From Tatumella ptyseos (lineage in GTDB: Bacteria > Pseudomonadota > Gammaproteobacteria > Enterobacterales > Enterobacteriaceae): a DNA stretch of 64,000 bases. The notes beneath the pieces are model-generated. The model searched no databases, was not told the DNA's origin, and saw only the letters and a program-made list of their open reading frames with translations. The number at the start of each line of letters is the position of its first letter. Within the stretch, counting starts at the first letter, position 1. Made by a program: the position numbers and the translations under genes. This document shows, one piece after another, positions 1 through 8,924 of this stretch. The stretch covers positions 124,001-188,000 of the forward strand of contig NZ_CP130649.1 in NCBI RefSeq assembly GCF_030552895.1, in the 5' to 3' direction.

Positions 1-127
1 ATGAGTTCTCCCTGACTCCTTGAGAGTCCTGAAGGGACGTTGAAGACTACGACGTTGATAGGCTGGGTGTGTAAGTGCAGCGATGCATTGAGCTAACCAG
101 TACTAATGACCCGTGAGGCTTAACCTT
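1..127 (+). rRNA. rrl: 23S ribosomal RNA, 3' end (partial)
   Basis: The window opens inside a 23S rRNA gene. The sequence to the conserved end GAGGCTTAACCTT is almost identical to the last part of E. coli 23S rRNA. The 5' part lies outside the window. It is followed by a 5S gene, tRNA-Asp and tRNA-Trp and then hdfR, the arrangement of the E. coli rrnC operon. Confidence 0.96.
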
Positions 128-332
128 ACAACGCCAGAGGCGTTTTGGATTGAGAGATTTATCAGCGCGTTGACAGATTTTAAGAAACGAATTTGTAGAA
201 ACGATGGATTTTTATCGTAATCAAGGCGACAACCGAGCGATAAGAAGGAGCATACACCGGTATGTGACTGAATAGCGCGAGGGAAGTTAACGCCGAGTAC
301 GTTAAAAAGACACGTTTTTAGCACAAAGAATT

Positions 333-452
333 TGCCTGGCGGCACTAGCGCGGTGGTCCCACCTGACCCCATGCCGAACTCAGAAGTGAAACGCCGTAGC
401 GCCGATGGTAGTGTGGGGTCTCCCCATGCGAGAGTAGGGAACTGCCAGGCAT
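333..452 (+). rRNA. rrf: 5S ribosomal RNA
   Basis: A 120-nt sequence from TGCCTGGCGG to CTGCCAGGCAT, whose ends pair to form helix I. The interior is nearly the same as E. coli 5S rRNA. It lies about 205 nt after the 23S end, as expected in an rRNA operon. Confidence 0.97.
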
Positions 453-542
453 CCAATTAAGACCAATAGGTCATGACCACACCCTTGACACGGTGCGGGA
501 GAAACAAGCAAGGTAGCAATGCTGCTTTGAGACAGAATCGGT

Positions 543-619
543 GGAGCGGTAGTTCAGTTGGTTAGAATACCTGCCTGTCACGCAGGGGGTCGCGGGTTCG
601 AGCCCCGTCCGTTCCGCCA
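543..619 (+). tRNA. tRNA-Asp (anticodon GTC)
   Basis: A 77-nt cloverleaf starting GGAGCGGTAG and ending in an encoded CCA. The anticodon arm CCTGCCTGTCACGCAGG carries GTC, and the T-arm GGGTTCGAGCC is intact. It matches E. coli aspT and sits at the same place, the 3' end of an rRNA operon. Confidence 0.97.
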
Positions 620-626
620 CCTTTTT

Positions 627-702
<76 letters not shown>

Positions 703-710
703 GAAAGTAA

Positions 711-741
711 AATCCTTTACACAAGTAAAGGATTTTTTTTT
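711..741 (+). terminator. Rho-independent terminator of the rRNA/tRNA operon
   Basis: A perfect 10-bp stem (AATCCTTTAC with GTAAAGGATT, loop ACAA) runs into a nine-T tract just after tRNA-Trp. It ends the operon before the convergent hdfR gene. Confidence 0.93.
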
Positions 742-814
742 GCCTAAAATTTATGTTTTTTCAATTCTTATTTAAAAAGGTGCTATCCGTCTTTTGACGT
801 CTAACACCGATTTC

Positions 815-1639
815 TTAGCCAATACTGACCGGTATATCAATCAATTGCTTTAATTCTTGAAGATGGTCACTATTTTGTAGCCATACAGCGTACAGTGTTC
901 TGGGTATTAATGGCGAATTTTCAACTTTGATAAGATCGGGGTAAAGTTCGTCCCAGTAGTCAGGTAGGAAAGCGCAGCTATTCGTCGAGCCAAGTAACTC
1001 ACGAGCGATATTAGCTGAGGTCGTGGTTAACAGATACGAGTCATCGATTTCTGCAAGATACTCATCATGGTATTGAAAATCCGCTCCCCATTCGACTTTT
1101 ATATAACGGCTTTTTTCATCTTGATGACTATTTTTAGAACGGAATAACGCCAAATTTAATGAACCAATAGGCTGGCTGGCTAACTCATCCATTTTTGGTG
1201 CTTCAGTGGTGATGAGTAAGTCGAGTTGACGTTCATGTATTTGTTTAACCAGCAGGTGTCGTTGTGCAACTCTTGCTTCAATATGTAGCTCGTCATACTC
1301 TTTGTAGAGTGATCTCAGCCAATTGGTTAAGTACCCCTCCCATAATGCCGTACTCGCCCCTACAGACAGCTCATGGTGTTGTAAGGCTAATGCGACGTCT
1401 TTCTTTGCCTGAGCCCAAGTCGACATCAGCGCATCAGCATAGGGTCTTAGCTTTTCTCCCGCAGTGGTTAATCTGATATTATTGCGGTGTCGAGTAAATA
1501 AACTGACTCCTAGCTGATTCTCAAGCTGCCTAATTCGAAAACTTACTGCCGATTGTGTGAGATATAAAGCTTCGGCAGCGCGACCGAAGTGTCGTGTACG
1601 ACTCACTTCTAAGAAAGTTTTCAGTAATTCAGTGTCCAA
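815..1639 (-). CDS. hdfR: LysR-type regulator HdfR
   Basis: A 274-residue LysR-family DNA-binding protein. The N-terminal winged helix-turn-helix (residues 1-60, with [16 protein letters not shown]) is nearly the same as in E. coli HdfR; the effector-binding domain follows and is less conserved. HdfR represses the flagellar master operon flhDC and acts on glutamate synthase genes in E. coli. Gene order supports the call: it lies between trpT and divergent maoP exactly as in E. coli. The start (MDTELLKTF) matches the E. coli start. The 120-bp gap to maoP must hold both promoters. Confidence 0.94.
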   Translation of the reverse strand: MDTELLKTFLEVSRTRHFGRAAEALYLTQSAVSFRIRQLENQLGVSLFTRHRNNIRLTTAGEKLRPYADALMSTWAQAKKDVALALQHHELSVGASTALWEGYLTNWLRSLYKEYDELHIEARVAQRHLLVKQIHERQLDLLITTEAPKMDELASQPIGSLNLALFRSKNSHQDEKSRYIKVEWGADFQYHDEYLAEIDDSYLLTTTSANIARELLGSTNSCAFLPDYWDELYPDLIKVENSPLIPRTLYAVWLQNSDHLQELKQLIDIPVSIG

Positions 1640-1760
1640 AGCATATCTCCAAAAAAATTTATCGTATCAATTTAAATCTTTTGTTTTACACTTTGTCAAG
1701 CCTAACTAATACTCCGCGGCATGAACCACACAGCTATTAATAGAAGCAGGAGCGTGTTAT

Positions 1761-2099
1761 ATGGCGGAAAGCTTTGTAACTACCCACCGTTTTTTTGATA
1801 ATAAGCATTACCCGCGTGGATTCTCCCGTCATGGAGATTTTACGATTAAAGAAGCTCAGTTTTTAGAACGTTTCGGTTTCGCGATGAATGAGCTCGACCT
1901 CGCTAAGCGTGAGCCAGCCAACGAAGAAGAAAAACAATTTGTTGAAGTTTGTCGCGGACAACGTCCCGCAGAGACTGAAGCAGAGAAAGTTTGGTCTAAG
2001 TATATGGCTCGTATCAAACGTCCTAAGCGCTTTCACACCTTATCCGGCGGTAAACCGCAAATGGATACGGTCGAAGATTACAGTGATAGCGATGACTGA
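1761..2099 (+). CDS. maoP: Macrodomain Ori organisation protein MaoP (YifE)
   Basis: A 112-residue soluble, charged protein, DUF413/YifE family, highly conserved with E. coli YifE, renamed MaoP. In E. coli it works with a nearby 17-bp DNA site (maoS) to organise the Ori macrodomain. The acidic tail ([10 protein letters not shown]) and the stretch [12 protein letters not shown] are characteristic. The ribosome site CAGGAG lies upstream of the start. I did not identify a maoS equivalent by eye. Divergent from hdfR, as in E. coli. Confidence 0.93.
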   Translation: MAESFVTTHRFFDNKHYPRGFSRHGDFTIKEAQFLERFGFAMNELDLAKREPANEEEKQFVEVCRGQRPAETEAEKVWSKYMARIKRPKRFHTLSGGKPQMDTVEDYSDSDD

Positions 2100-2101
2100 T
2101 A

Positions 2102-2131
2102 AAAGGGCTCACTGAGGTGGGCCCTTTTTTT
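2102..2131 (+). terminator. Terminator after maoP
   Basis: An 11-bp stem (AAAGGGCTCAC with GTGGGCCCTTT, one G-T pair) is followed by T residues. It overlaps the end of the convergent yifB gene and could serve both strands. Confidence 0.88.
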
Positions 2132-3641
2132 ATTGGTATAGTTGCGCTAGGTATTGAACAATACGGTCAGTGTACCGATAACTTAATGCCTCCTGTAACG
2201 CTGATCGAGTTACCTTAGGCTCACGGTTGAGGTCAGAAATGGTTCGTGCCACTTTTAAGAGATGACTAAGAGCCCTTTGTGATAGTAATAGTTGATGCAG
2301 GCAATCCTTCAACCAATCCCAATCTTCTGACGACAGCTGACAATATTGATTTATTTCACTCGCGTCGAGACGCGCATTTTCTTTCTTTTGTCGTTCAATC
2401 TGACAGGCTCTTGCTGACAAAACTCGCGCCTTAACTGTTAGGCTGGATTCATTGTCGAGTAATGTCGAACTCTCTGACGGAGCTGAAACCTCTATAGACA
2501 GTTGAAAGCGGTCAATTAACGCCGTTGAGAGTACCTCTACGCTTTTCCCTAAGGTGCGTCGAGTATTCTTAGCCTTCAATTCCGGCAGAGCATAGTAATA
2601 GGGTAGGTTGGTTGCTGCGATTAATTGAAAGATGGCCGGATAGGTAACCTGTGTTCTAGCACGTGATAGGAGAACATAACCTTGTTCCCATGGTGTCCTC
2701 AACGCATCTAATGTTTTCTTGTCGAACTCCAGTAATTCATCTAGAAAAAGTATCCCACGATGAGCGAGTGTAATTTCACCAGGTGAATCGGGATGAGTAC
2801 TTCCAATTAGTCCAGCCGCCGTAACGCTGTGGTGCGGACTTCGGAAAGGGCGTGATAGTGGCTGAGACAAAGTGTTTTTAGAAAAATTTTCTACTTGGGC
2901 TATAGCGATCTTTTCTTCATGTGTTAGCTCGGGTAGCAGACCGGGTAGACAACGAGCTAACGTTGTTTTCCCAGTACCAGGAGGGCCAACCATTAATAAA
3001 CTATGTCCACCCGCTGCAGCGATTTCTAAGGCACGTTTAGCATGATGGTGTCCAACGATGCTTTGCAAATCAATAGTAGGGTATTCAATATCATCGGTTA
3101 GGTTTTTAGGTTTTTTTTTGATGAGGCTCACTTCGTTTTGAAGATAGCGGCAAACTTGTCGAAGATTCTCGGCATAATAAACACTATCGTCAGCGAAAAT
3201 TAATTCGGGTGAAAGGAGTTGTTGAGCGACGACAATTTGATGTTTCGCATCAGATGCCGCAAGCATAGCGGAAATAGCCCCCTTACAGCCGGTCAGTGAG
3301 CCATTGAGCGACAAGCCTGCATAAAACTCAACATGACCTTGACGTTTCAACTGAACCTGTCCTGAGGCGATAAGTATTGCTAGGGCTATGGGCAAGTCAT
3401 AGCCATTAGTGTCACTGAGTTGAGGGCTGGGTGTTAGGCTTAATGTTATTTTTCTCGCGGGGAAGTGATAGCCACTATTTAGCATGGCACTACGCACTCG
3501 TGCTCTAATACCACGTGAAGTGCTATCAGAGAGTCCGACCAAAATAAATCCAGGTAAACCTTGGTTAATATCAATCTCAATCTTGATTCGTGTGGTATTT
3601 ATGCCAACGACATAACGAGTATAAACTTCTGCTAGTGACAT
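2130..3641 (-). CDS. yifB: ComM/YifB family AAA+ ATPase (Mg-chelatase-like helicase)
   Basis: A 503-residue protein, close to the usual length of about 506. It has an N-terminal ChlI-like domain (TRYVVGINTTRIKIEIDINQ), then an AAA+ core with Walker A GPPGTGKTT near residue 220, Walker B ILFLDELLEF, and the C-terminal Mg_chelatase_C domain. In naturally competent relatives the homologue ComM is a hexameric branch-migration helicase that helps integrate foreign DNA; its role in enterobacteria is less clear. The preceding GGAGA supports this start. It lies between maoP and ilvL as in E. coli. Confidence 0.94.
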   Translation of the reverse strand: MSLAEVYTRYVVGINTTRIKIEIDINQGLPGFILVGLSDSTSRGIRARVRSAMLNSGYHFPARKITLSLTPSPQLSDTNGYDLPIALAILIASGQVQLKRQGHVEFYAGLSLNGSLTGCKGAISAMLAASDAKHQIVVAQQLLSPELIFADDSVYYAENLRQVCRYLQNEVSLIKKKPKNLTDDIEYPTIDLQSIVGHHHAKRALEIAAAGGHSLLMVGPPGTGKTTLARCLPGLLPELTHEEKIAIAQVENFSKNTLSQPLSRPFRSPHHSVTAAGLIGSTHPDSPGEITLAHRGILFLDELLEFDKKTLDALRTPWEQGYVLLSRARTQVTYPAIFQLIAATNLPYYYALPELKAKNTRRTLGKSVEVLSTALIDRFQLSIEVSAPSESSTLLDNESSLTVKARVLSARACQIERQKKENARLDASEINQYCQLSSEDWDWLKDCLHQLLLSQRALSHLLKVARTISDLNREPKVTRSALQEALSYRYTDRIVQYLAQLYQ

Positions 3642-3839
3642 GAACGTCTCCCCCTCATAGAAGCATGCTAAGAAATAAAAGATTTTGCTATCAATCAGAT
3701 TTCACGTTACGAGACTCGTCGATAAATTAAGTAACAATTTCAGGATATTTTATTTTTTATGATATTTATCTTTTAATTCAGAGTAATCATGGGGTTATCT
3801 GCCTATGATGAAGATTGAGTCTTATTGCTAGGTAAAAAA

Positions 3840-3870
3840 ACATTGCATCATAGCCAAAAACTATGATAAC
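3840..3870 (+). promoter_or_regulatory. Probable ilv operon promoter
   Basis: The stretch CTATGATAACTCTGTAGG corresponds closely to the E. coli ilvGp2 region, whose -10 is TATGGT. The -10 here would be TATGAT at 3862-3867, about 50 bp before ilvL. No strong -35 is visible at ordinary spacing. The rest of 3642-3861 is AT-rich and also holds the yifB promoter; an IHF site, expected by analogy, was not resolved. Confidence 0.7.
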
Positions 3871-3913
3871 TCTGTAGGTATTGATTCGATTAAGATGAAT
3901 ATCTGAACTGATT

Positions 3914-4012
3914 ATGAAAGCCCTTTTACGAGTGATTAGCCTTATTCTCATTAGCGTGGTGGTGGTGATTCTCCCATCCTGCGGGGCTACGTTCGGAAGA
4001 GAAAAGGCTTAA
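3914..4012 (+). CDS. ilvL: ilv operon leader peptide IlvL
   Basis: A 32-residue peptide beginning MKALLRVIS and ending GREKA, followed by TAA. Fourteen codons are Ile, Leu or Val, including four Val in a row (residues 15-18). It aligns along its length with E. coli IlvL, also 32 residues. Ribosome stalling on these codons when charged branched-chain tRNAs are scarce prevents formation of the terminator downstream and lets ilvGMEDA be transcribed. Confidence 0.95.
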   Translation: MKALLRVISLILISVVVVILPSCGATFGREKA

Positions 4013-4035
4013 AAATCAAGTCGTAATCTTAAGAA

Positions 4036-4070
4036 AACCCCCGCACTTAATAGTCCGGGGGTTTTTTTTT
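4036..4070 (+). terminator. ilv attenuator (terminator hairpin)
   Basis: Arms AACCCCCG (4036-4043) and CGGGGGTT (4056-4063) form a GC-rich 8-bp stem, followed by T residues to 4070. It lies 24 nt after the ilvL stop and about 90 nt before ilvG, the classic position of the ilvGMEDA attenuator. The antiterminator pairing was not worked out by hand. Confidence 0.93.
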
Positions 4071-4159
4071 GGTCCAAACACAACAAAATAATAAAATCTG
4101 AGGTGACAGAGTTTTCAGCATAAAATTCTGTATAACCCAAAAAATGCAGAGGTTTAGTG

Positions 4160-5806
4160 ATGACTGGAGCGCAGTGGGTAGTTCATGCTCTGAAAGGGCA
4201 AGGAATAAAGACGGTATTTGGGTACCCCGGTGGAGCGATCATGCCAGTGTATGACGCATTGTATGACGGCGGTGTTGAACATTTATTATGCCGACATGAG
4301 CAAGGTGCGGTGATCGCGGCAATCGGTTATGCGCGTGCGACGGGAAAAACGGGCGTCTGTATTGCGACGTCGGGACCGGGAGCAACTAATCTGATTACCG
4401 GTCTGGCTGATGCCATGATGGATTCAGTCCCAATTGTCGCCATCACAGGCCAAGTCTCTTCGGCGGTGATTGGTACTGACGCCTTCCAAGAAATCGATGT
4501 ACTCGGCCTTTCCTTGGCTTGTACTAAGCATAGCTTTATGGTTCAAAGTGCTGAGGAGTTACCACAAGTTTTAGCGGACGCCTTTGCAATTGCTCAATCA
4601 GGTCGTCCCGGCCCTGTGTTAGTCGATATCCCTAAGGATATACAAATGGGCGCTGCAGATTTTCAACCTGTTCTTAGCGCAGTATCAGAAGACGATGCTT
4701 CTTTTCAAGGCTCACTCGACGAAGCGAAGGATTTATTGCTGAAGGCAAAGAAACCCATTGTTTATATCGGTGGTGGAGTCGGGATGGCTGGCGCGGTTTC
4801 TGAGCTAAGAACCTTTTTATCGGCTACCTCTCTGCCTTCTGTATGCACCTTAAAGGGGCTGGGAGCGGTTCCCCATGCTGAGCCCACCTATCTAGGGATG
4901 CTGGGAATGCACGGCAGTAAGGCGGCAAACCTAGCCGTTCAGGAAAGTGACTTACTGATTGCTGTGGGTGCACGTTTTGACGACCGTGTTACCGGAAAGC
5001 TTGATACTTTTGCCCCCAATGCCGCAGTGATTCATATCGATATCGATCCTGCAGAGTTAAACAAATTACGTCGGGCGCACGTTGGATTACAGGGAAGCAT
5101 TGCAGCGATATTACCTGAGCTGGCGACGACATTATCAATCGCCCCTTGGTTAAAACATGTTGTAGACCTGAAAACGGAGACCGCTCCTGATTATGATCAC
5201 CCCGGTGCGCCCATTTTCGCTCCTGCATTGCTAAAAAAACTAGCTGAAAAAATGCCTCACAGTGCTGTTGTGACCACGGATGTTGGCCAACACCAAATGT
5301 GGGCAGCACAACATATGTTTTTTAACCAGCCGGAAAACTTCATCACATCAAGTGGGCTCGGCACAATGGGGTTTGGTTTACCTGCAGCGATTGGAGCCCA
5401 AGTGGCGCGTCCCCAAGACACAGTGATCTGCGTATCGGGTGATGGGTCGATCATGATGAATATCCAAGAACTGGGAACCATAAAGCGCAAGCAGTTACCG
5501 GTAAAAATTCTACTATTGGATAATCAGCGGCTGGGTATGGTACGTCAGTGGCAGGAACTGTTCTTTGAAGAACGTTATAGCGAAACATTACTGACAGATA
5601 ACCCTGATTTCTTAATGCTTGCTTGCGCTTTTGATATCCCTGGTAAAAGCATTAGTAGAAAAGATGAGATCGATGCGGCACTAGACGAATTCTTAAAAGC
5701 GCCGACGGCTTATTTTTTACATATTCAAATTGATGAAAACGAAAATGTTTGGCCTCTCGTTCCACCGGGTGCGAGCAACACTAATATGATGGAGAAAAGC
5801 GCATGA
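4160..5806 (+). CDS. ilvG: Acetolactate synthase II, catalytic subunit
   Basis: This 548-residue thiamine-diphosphate enzyme condenses pyruvate with pyruvate or 2-oxobutyrate, the first shared step of Val/Leu/Ile synthesis. It shows the AHAS N-terminal block [14 protein letters not shown] with the catalytic Glu in CRHEQGA, FAD-binding [11 protein letters not shown], and the ThDP motif [14 protein letters not shown]...[11 protein letters not shown]. The start at ATG 4160 matches E. coli; an in-frame GTG lies one codon upstream. The frame is intact, unlike the frameshifted ilvG of E. coli K-12, so a working isozyme II is predicted. It overlaps ilvM by 4 bp (ATGA), implying translational coupling. 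Confidence 0.97.
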   Translation: MTGAQWVVHALKGQGIKTVFGYPGGAIMPVYDALYDGGVEHLLCRHEQGAVIAAIGYARATGKTGVCIATSGPGATNLITGLADAMMDSVPIVAITGQVSSAVIGTDAFQEIDVLGLSLACTKHSFMVQSAEELPQVLADAFAIAQSGRPGPVLVDIPKDIQMGAADFQPVLSAVSEDDASFQGSLDEAKDLLLKAKKPIVYIGGGVGMAGAVSELRTFLSATSLPSVCTLKGLGAVPHAEPTYLGMLGMHGSKAANLAVQESDLLIAVGARFDDRVTGKLDTFAPNAAVIHIDIDPAELNKLRRAHVGLQGSIAAILPELATTLSIAPWLKHVVDLKTETAPDYDHPGAPIFAPALLKKLAEKMPHSAVVTTDVGQHQMWAAQHMFFNQPENFITSSGLGTMGFGLPAAIGAQVARPQDTVICVSGDGSIMMNIQELGTIKRKQLPVKILLLDNQRLGMVRQWQELFFEERYSETLLTDNPDFLMLACAFDIPGKSISRKDEIDAALDEFLKAPTAYFLHIQIDENENVWPLVPPGASNTNMMEKSA

Positions 5807-6060
5807 ATCAGCATCAACTTACTATCGCCGCAAGTCATCGTCCTGAAGTATTAGAGCGCATCTTAAGGGTGGTACGTCATCGTGGATTTGAAATAAAAAC
5901 GATGCAAATGGCACAAACTTTGGGTCTTGAGCAAATTAACATCGAAATGACAGTCGCCAGCCACCGTGCTATTGAGTTACTTTCGACACAGTTGACTAAA
6001 TTAATCGACGTTGACAGCGTTAACGTTACTCAAAATAAAACACAACAAATACGTGCATAA
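5803..6060 (+). CDS. ilvM: Acetolactate synthase II, small subunit
   Basis: An 85-residue ACT-domain subunit that activates and stabilises IlvG. The sequence ([20 protein letters not shown]) has the ligand-binding helix pattern of AHAS small subunits, and its short length is typical of IlvM rather than IlvH or IlvN. AHAS II is the valine-insensitive isozyme in known enterobacteria. The ATGA overlap with ilvG keeps subunit ratios coupled. Confidence 0.95.
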   Translation: MNQHQLTIAASHRPEVLERILRVVRHRGFEIKTMQMAQTLGLEQINIEMTVASHRAIELLSTQLTKLIDVDSVNVTQNKTQQIRA

Positions 6061-6076
6061 TCGTAAGGGACAGACA

Positions 6077-7006
6077 ATGAGTACAAAAAAAGCAGAATTC
6101 ATTTGGTTTAATGGCGAAATGGTAAAATGGGAAGAGGCAAAAGTTAGCGTTATGTCTCACGCCCTGCATTACGGCACTTCAGTCTTTGAAGGCGTTCGTT
6201 GCTACGATTCGCACAAAGGCCCTGTGGTTTTCCGCCACCGTGAACATATGCAACGTCTACACGATTCAGCCAAAATCTATCGCTTCCCGATTACCCAATC
6301 TGTCGACGAATTAATGACAGCATGCCGTGAAGTATTACGTAAAAATAATCTAAAAAGTGCTTACATCCGTCCTCTAGCATTTGTTGGTGATGTGGGACTG
6401 GGTGTAAACCCTCCAGACGGTTTTAGTATGGATGTAATTATCGCAGCCTTTCCATGGGGCGCTTACTTAGGTGCAGAGGCCTTAGAACAAGGTATTGATG
6501 CGATGGTTTCTTCTTGGAATCGCGTGGCACCGAATACGCTTCCTACCGCAGCCAAAGCAGGTGGTAACTACCTATCCTCATTATTAGTAGGGAGCGAAGC
6601 ACGTCGCCATGGTTATCAAGAAGGTATCGCCTTAGATACTCAGGGTTATATTTCTGAAGGGGCAGGGGAAAACTTATTCGAAGTTAAAGATGGTGTTTTA
6701 TTTACGCCACCTTTCACCTCTTCGGCGCTACCCGGTATCACTCGCGACGCCATCATCACGCTAGCAAAATCACTGGGTATTGAAGTACGTGAGCAGGTGT
6801 TGTCTCGTGAGTCACTTTACTTAGCTGATGAAGTCTTTATGTCGGGTACGGCGGCAGAAATTACTCCGGTAAGAAGCGTAGATGGTATTACTGTTGGCGC
6901 AGGCAGACGAGGACCTGTGACTGAGCGTATCCAACAAGCCTTCTTCGGTTTATTCACCGGTGAGACGGAAGATAAATGGGGCTGGTTAGATCCGGTCAAC
7001 GCGTAA
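6077..7006 (+). CDS. ilvE: Branched-chain amino acid aminotransferase
   Basis: A 309-residue fold-type IV PLP enzyme that interconverts Val, Leu and Ile with their 2-oxo acids using glutamate. Lys160 in TAAKAGGNY is the PLP lysine. The start at 6077 (MSTKKAEFIWFNGE) matches E. coli IlvE in length and sequence, with AAGGGACAG in front as ribosome site; upstream in-frame codons would run into ilvM. It lies 16 bp after ilvM. Confidence 0.97.
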   Translation: MSTKKAEFIWFNGEMVKWEEAKVSVMSHALHYGTSVFEGVRCYDSHKGPVVFRHREHMQRLHDSAKIYRFPITQSVDELMTACREVLRKNNLKSAYIRPLAFVGDVGLGVNPPDGFSMDVIIAAFPWGAYLGAEALEQGIDAMVSSWNRVAPNTLPTAAKAGGNYLSSLLVGSEARRHGYQEGIALDTQGYISEGAGENLFEVKDGVLFTPPFTSSALPGITRDAIITLAKSLGIEVREQVLSRESLYLADEVFMSGTAAEITPVRSVDGITVGAGRRGPVTERIQQAFFGLFTGETEDKWGWLDPVNA

Positions 7007-7021
7007 TATTATTCATTTTAT

Positions 7022-7045
7022 AACGGGCATGATGAGCCCGTTTTT
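7022..7045 (+). terminator. Terminator-like hairpin inside the ilv operon
   Basis: AACGGGC and GCCCGTT form a perfect 7-bp stem with a 7-nt loop, leading into five Ts, in the 63-bp ilvE-ilvD gap. The stem and T run are short, so it is likely a partial terminator or RNA-processing/stability element rather than a full stop. Confidence 0.6.
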
Positions 7046-7069
7046 GCTGTTATTTGGAGTAGATTGAGC

Positions 7070-8920
7070 ATGCCTAAGTACCGTTCTGCAACCACCACCC
7101 ATGGCCGAAATATGGCTGGCGCTCGTGCCTTATGGCGCGCAACTGGAATGACCGATGATGACTTTGGTAAGCCTATCATCGCTGTTGTCAACTCCTTCAC
7201 CCAATTCGTCCCGGGCCATGTCCATTTACGGGATCTCGGTAAACTGGTCGCGGAACAAATTGAAGCGGCGGGCGGCGTAGCAAAAGAATTTAATACTATC
7301 GCGGTCGATGATGGTATCGCCATGGGACATGGCGGAATGCTTTATTCCTTACCTTCACGCGAACTCATCGCTGATTCTGTGGAGTATATGGTTAATGCTC
7401 ACTGTGCTGATGCCATGGTCTGCATTTCAAACTGCGATAAAATCACGCCAGGAATGTTAATGGCGTCAATGCGCTTAAACATCCCCGTCATTTTTGTCTC
7501 GGGTGGACCGATGGAAGCCGGTAAAACTAAGCTTTCTGATCAAATCATCAAACTCGATTTGGTCGATGCGATGATCCAAGGCGCTAACCCTAACGTGAGT
7601 GATGCCGACAGTGAACAGATTGAGCGCTCAGCTTGCCCTACTTGTGGTTCTTGTTCAGGCATGTTCACCGCTAACTCGATGAACTGTTTGACTGAGGCCC
7701 TAGGTCTTTCGCAACCAGGTAACGGGTCACTCTTGGCAACACACGCTGATCGTGAGCAATTATTTATCAATGCGGGTAAACGTATTGTTAGTCTGACTAA
7801 GCGTTATTATGAACAAGACGATGCCAGCGCTTTACCTCGTAATATCGCTTCAAAAGCGGCATTTGAAAATGCGATGACCTTAGATATCGCGATGGGTGGA
7901 TCAACAAATACCGTATTACACTTACTGGCTGCGGCACAGGAAGGGGATATAGATTTCGATATTTCCGATATTGATCGTCTATCCCGTCAAGTTCCGCACC
8001 TATGTAAAGTCGCGCCAAGTACCCAAAAATATCATATGGAAGATGTGCACCGTGCAGGAGGGGTTATCGGTATTCTTGGCGAGCTTGACCGTGCCGGGTT
8101 ATTAAAAACCGATGTGCCGAATGTATTGGGTTCGACGCTAAAAGAGACCTTAGCGCAGTACGACATCATGTTGACTCAAGACGAAGCGATCAAAACCATG
8201 TACCGTGCAGGGCCTGCGGGGATTCGTACAACCAAAGCGTTTTCACAATCTTGTCGTTGGGATACGCTGGATGATGATCGCCAAAACGGCTGTATCCGTG
8301 AGCGCCAATATGCCTTTTCACAAGATGGCGGACTCGCGGTACTCTACGGAAACTTGGCAGAAAAGGGCTGTATCGTTAAAACCGCAGGGGTAGATGAAGA
8401 AATTCTGACCTTCCGTGGCCCGGCTAAAGTTTACGAAAGCCAAGATGATGCTGTCGAGGCAATACTCGGCGGTAAAGTTGTGGCGGGCGATGTGGTTGTT
8501 ATCCGCTATGAAGGACCGAAAGGCGGTCCGGGTATGCAAGAAATGCTCTATCCAACGACCTACTTGAAATCAATGGGATTAGGCAAACAATGTGCCTTAA
8601 TCACTGACGGTCGTTTCTCTGGTGGCACCTCTGGACTCTCAATTGGGCACGTCTCTCCTGAGGCAGCGAGTGGCGGCATTATCGCGCTGGTGGAGGAAGG
8701 GGATATGATATCGATCAATATCCCACAACGTGGTATCACATTGGATATTAGCGACGCGGAACTTGCCGAGCGCCAAGCTGCACAAGTTCAGCGTGGCGAG
8801 CAAGCCTATACGCCAAATAACCGTGAGCGTGAAGTTTCCTTTGCGTTGCGTGCCTACGCGTCCTTAGCAACCAGCGCTGACCAAGGTGCGGTGCGTGATA
8901 AGAGTAAACTTGGGGGATAA
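7070..8920 (+). CDS. ilvD: Dihydroxy-acid dehydratase
   Basis: A 616-residue Fe-S enzyme, same length as E. coli IlvD, that dehydrates 2,3-dihydroxy acids to 2-oxo acids in the Val and Ile pathways. The cysteines of [10 protein letters not shown] and [18 protein letters not shown], typical of cluster binding, are intact. The start at ATG 7070 ([20 protein letters not shown]) matches the family; a TTG two codons upstream is less likely. It follows the hairpin between ilvE and ilvD. Confidence 0.97.
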   Translation: MPKYRSATTTHGRNMAGARALWRATGMTDDDFGKPIIAVVNSFTQFVPGHVHLRDLGKLVAEQIEAAGGVAKEFNTIAVDDGIAMGHGGMLYSLPSRELIADSVEYMVNAHCADAMVCISNCDKITPGMLMASMRLNIPVIFVSGGPMEAGKTKLSDQIIKLDLVDAMIQGANPNVSDADSEQIERSACPTCGSCSGMFTANSMNCLTEALGLSQPGNGSLLATHADREQLFINAGKRIVSLTKRYYEQDDASALPRNIASKAAFENAMTLDIAMGGSTNTVLHLLAAAQEGDIDFDISDIDRLSRQVPHLCKVAPSTQKYHMEDVHRAGGVIGILGELDRAGLLKTDVPNVLGSTLKETLAQYDIMLTQDEAIKTMYRAGPAGIRTTKAFSQSCRWDTLDDDRQNGCIRERQYAFSQDGGLAVLYGNLAEKGCIVKTAGVDEEILTFRGPAKVYESQDDAVEAILGGKVVAGDVVVIRYEGPKGGPGMQEMLYPTTYLKSMGLGKQCALITDGRFSGGTSGLSIGHVSPEAASGGIIALVEEGDMISINIPQRGITLDISDAELAERQAAQVQRGEQAYTPNNREREVSFALRAYASLATSADQGAVRDKSKLGG

Positions 8921-8924
8921 GTCG

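Noticed and set aside
4071..4159. ilvX-like small ORF between attenuator and ilvG
   Set aside because: Only very short frames without a convincing start are present.
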